Source: Sphagnum magellanicum (taxonomy: Eukaryota > Streptophyta > Sphagnopsida > Sphagnales > Sphagnaceae). Taken from it: 64,000 bases of DNA. The stretch spans positions 16,961,390-17,025,389 of the forward strand of contig CM038911.1 in assembly GCA_021904315.1 (NCBI GenBank). Direction: 5' to 3'. Below, in pieces: positions 61,032 through 64,000 of this stretch. A model generated the notes under the pieces. That model ran no database searches and was not told the DNA's origin. It saw nothing but the letters and a program-made list of their open reading frames with translations. The translations under genes were made by a program, and so were the position numbers. Positions within the stretch are counted from its first letter, which is position 1. Each line of letters opens with the position of its first letter.

Positions 61032-64000
<2,969 letters not shown>

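Overview
The window looks like nuclear DNA of a seed plant with a large, AT-rich, repeat-laden genome. Support comes from plant gene families (a single-exon F-box protein, a chloroplast-type PP2C of the PPH1/TAP38 group, cytosolic NAD malate dehydrogenase), GT-AG introns, and gene islands set in tens of kilobases of decayed transposons and satellites. A gymnosperm is plausible from the depth of repeat decay, but the sequence does not settle it. No rRNA, CRISPR or organelle-like block was seen, and no complete tRNA gene.

Layout. 1-3.5 kb: remnant of a hAT transposase gene (minus strand) split by younger sequence that includes a SINE-like unit. 3.5-8 kb: non-coding, with a purine-rich tract, telomere-like CCCTAAA motifs, a nested foldback and a long 35-bp tandem array. 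8.1-12.8 kb: a broken but nearly full-length Helitron (plus strand) with DUF6570-like, Helitron-N-like, PIF1-like helicase and C-terminal endonuclease (EEP-like) segments, unlike the classical plant RepHel/RPA type. 14.45-15.99 kb: intact F-box gene (minus), CFB-like, with a C-terminal membrane anchor. 16-28 kb: non-coding, with short dispersed and tandem repeats and one MITE-like element. 28.5-30.5 kb: a minisatellite of about 17 units in which many units carry a GC hairpin and T-runs. 30.9-44.6 kb: a mosaic of one repeat family in direct and inverted copies, with tandem satellites and a decayed MULE transposase (minus, 40.05-42.66 kb). 44.7-52 kb: mostly featureless AT-rich DNA. 52.1-55.5 kb: a PPH1/TAP38-like PP2C copy with consistent splice junctions but a damaged 5' end and altered conserved residues, probably a pseudogene. 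55.6-60.7 kb: intergenic. 61.03 kb to the window end: cytosolic malate dehydrogenase (plus), intact as far as visible and cut by the window edge in exon 6.

Only the F-box and malate dehydrogenase genes look functional. They are unrelated in role and about 45 kb apart, so there is no sign of a gene cluster. The most notable items are the atypical Helitron, the altered PPH1-like copy and the repeat mosaic around the MULE. All family assignments come from recognising motifs by eye; no search or alignment was run.
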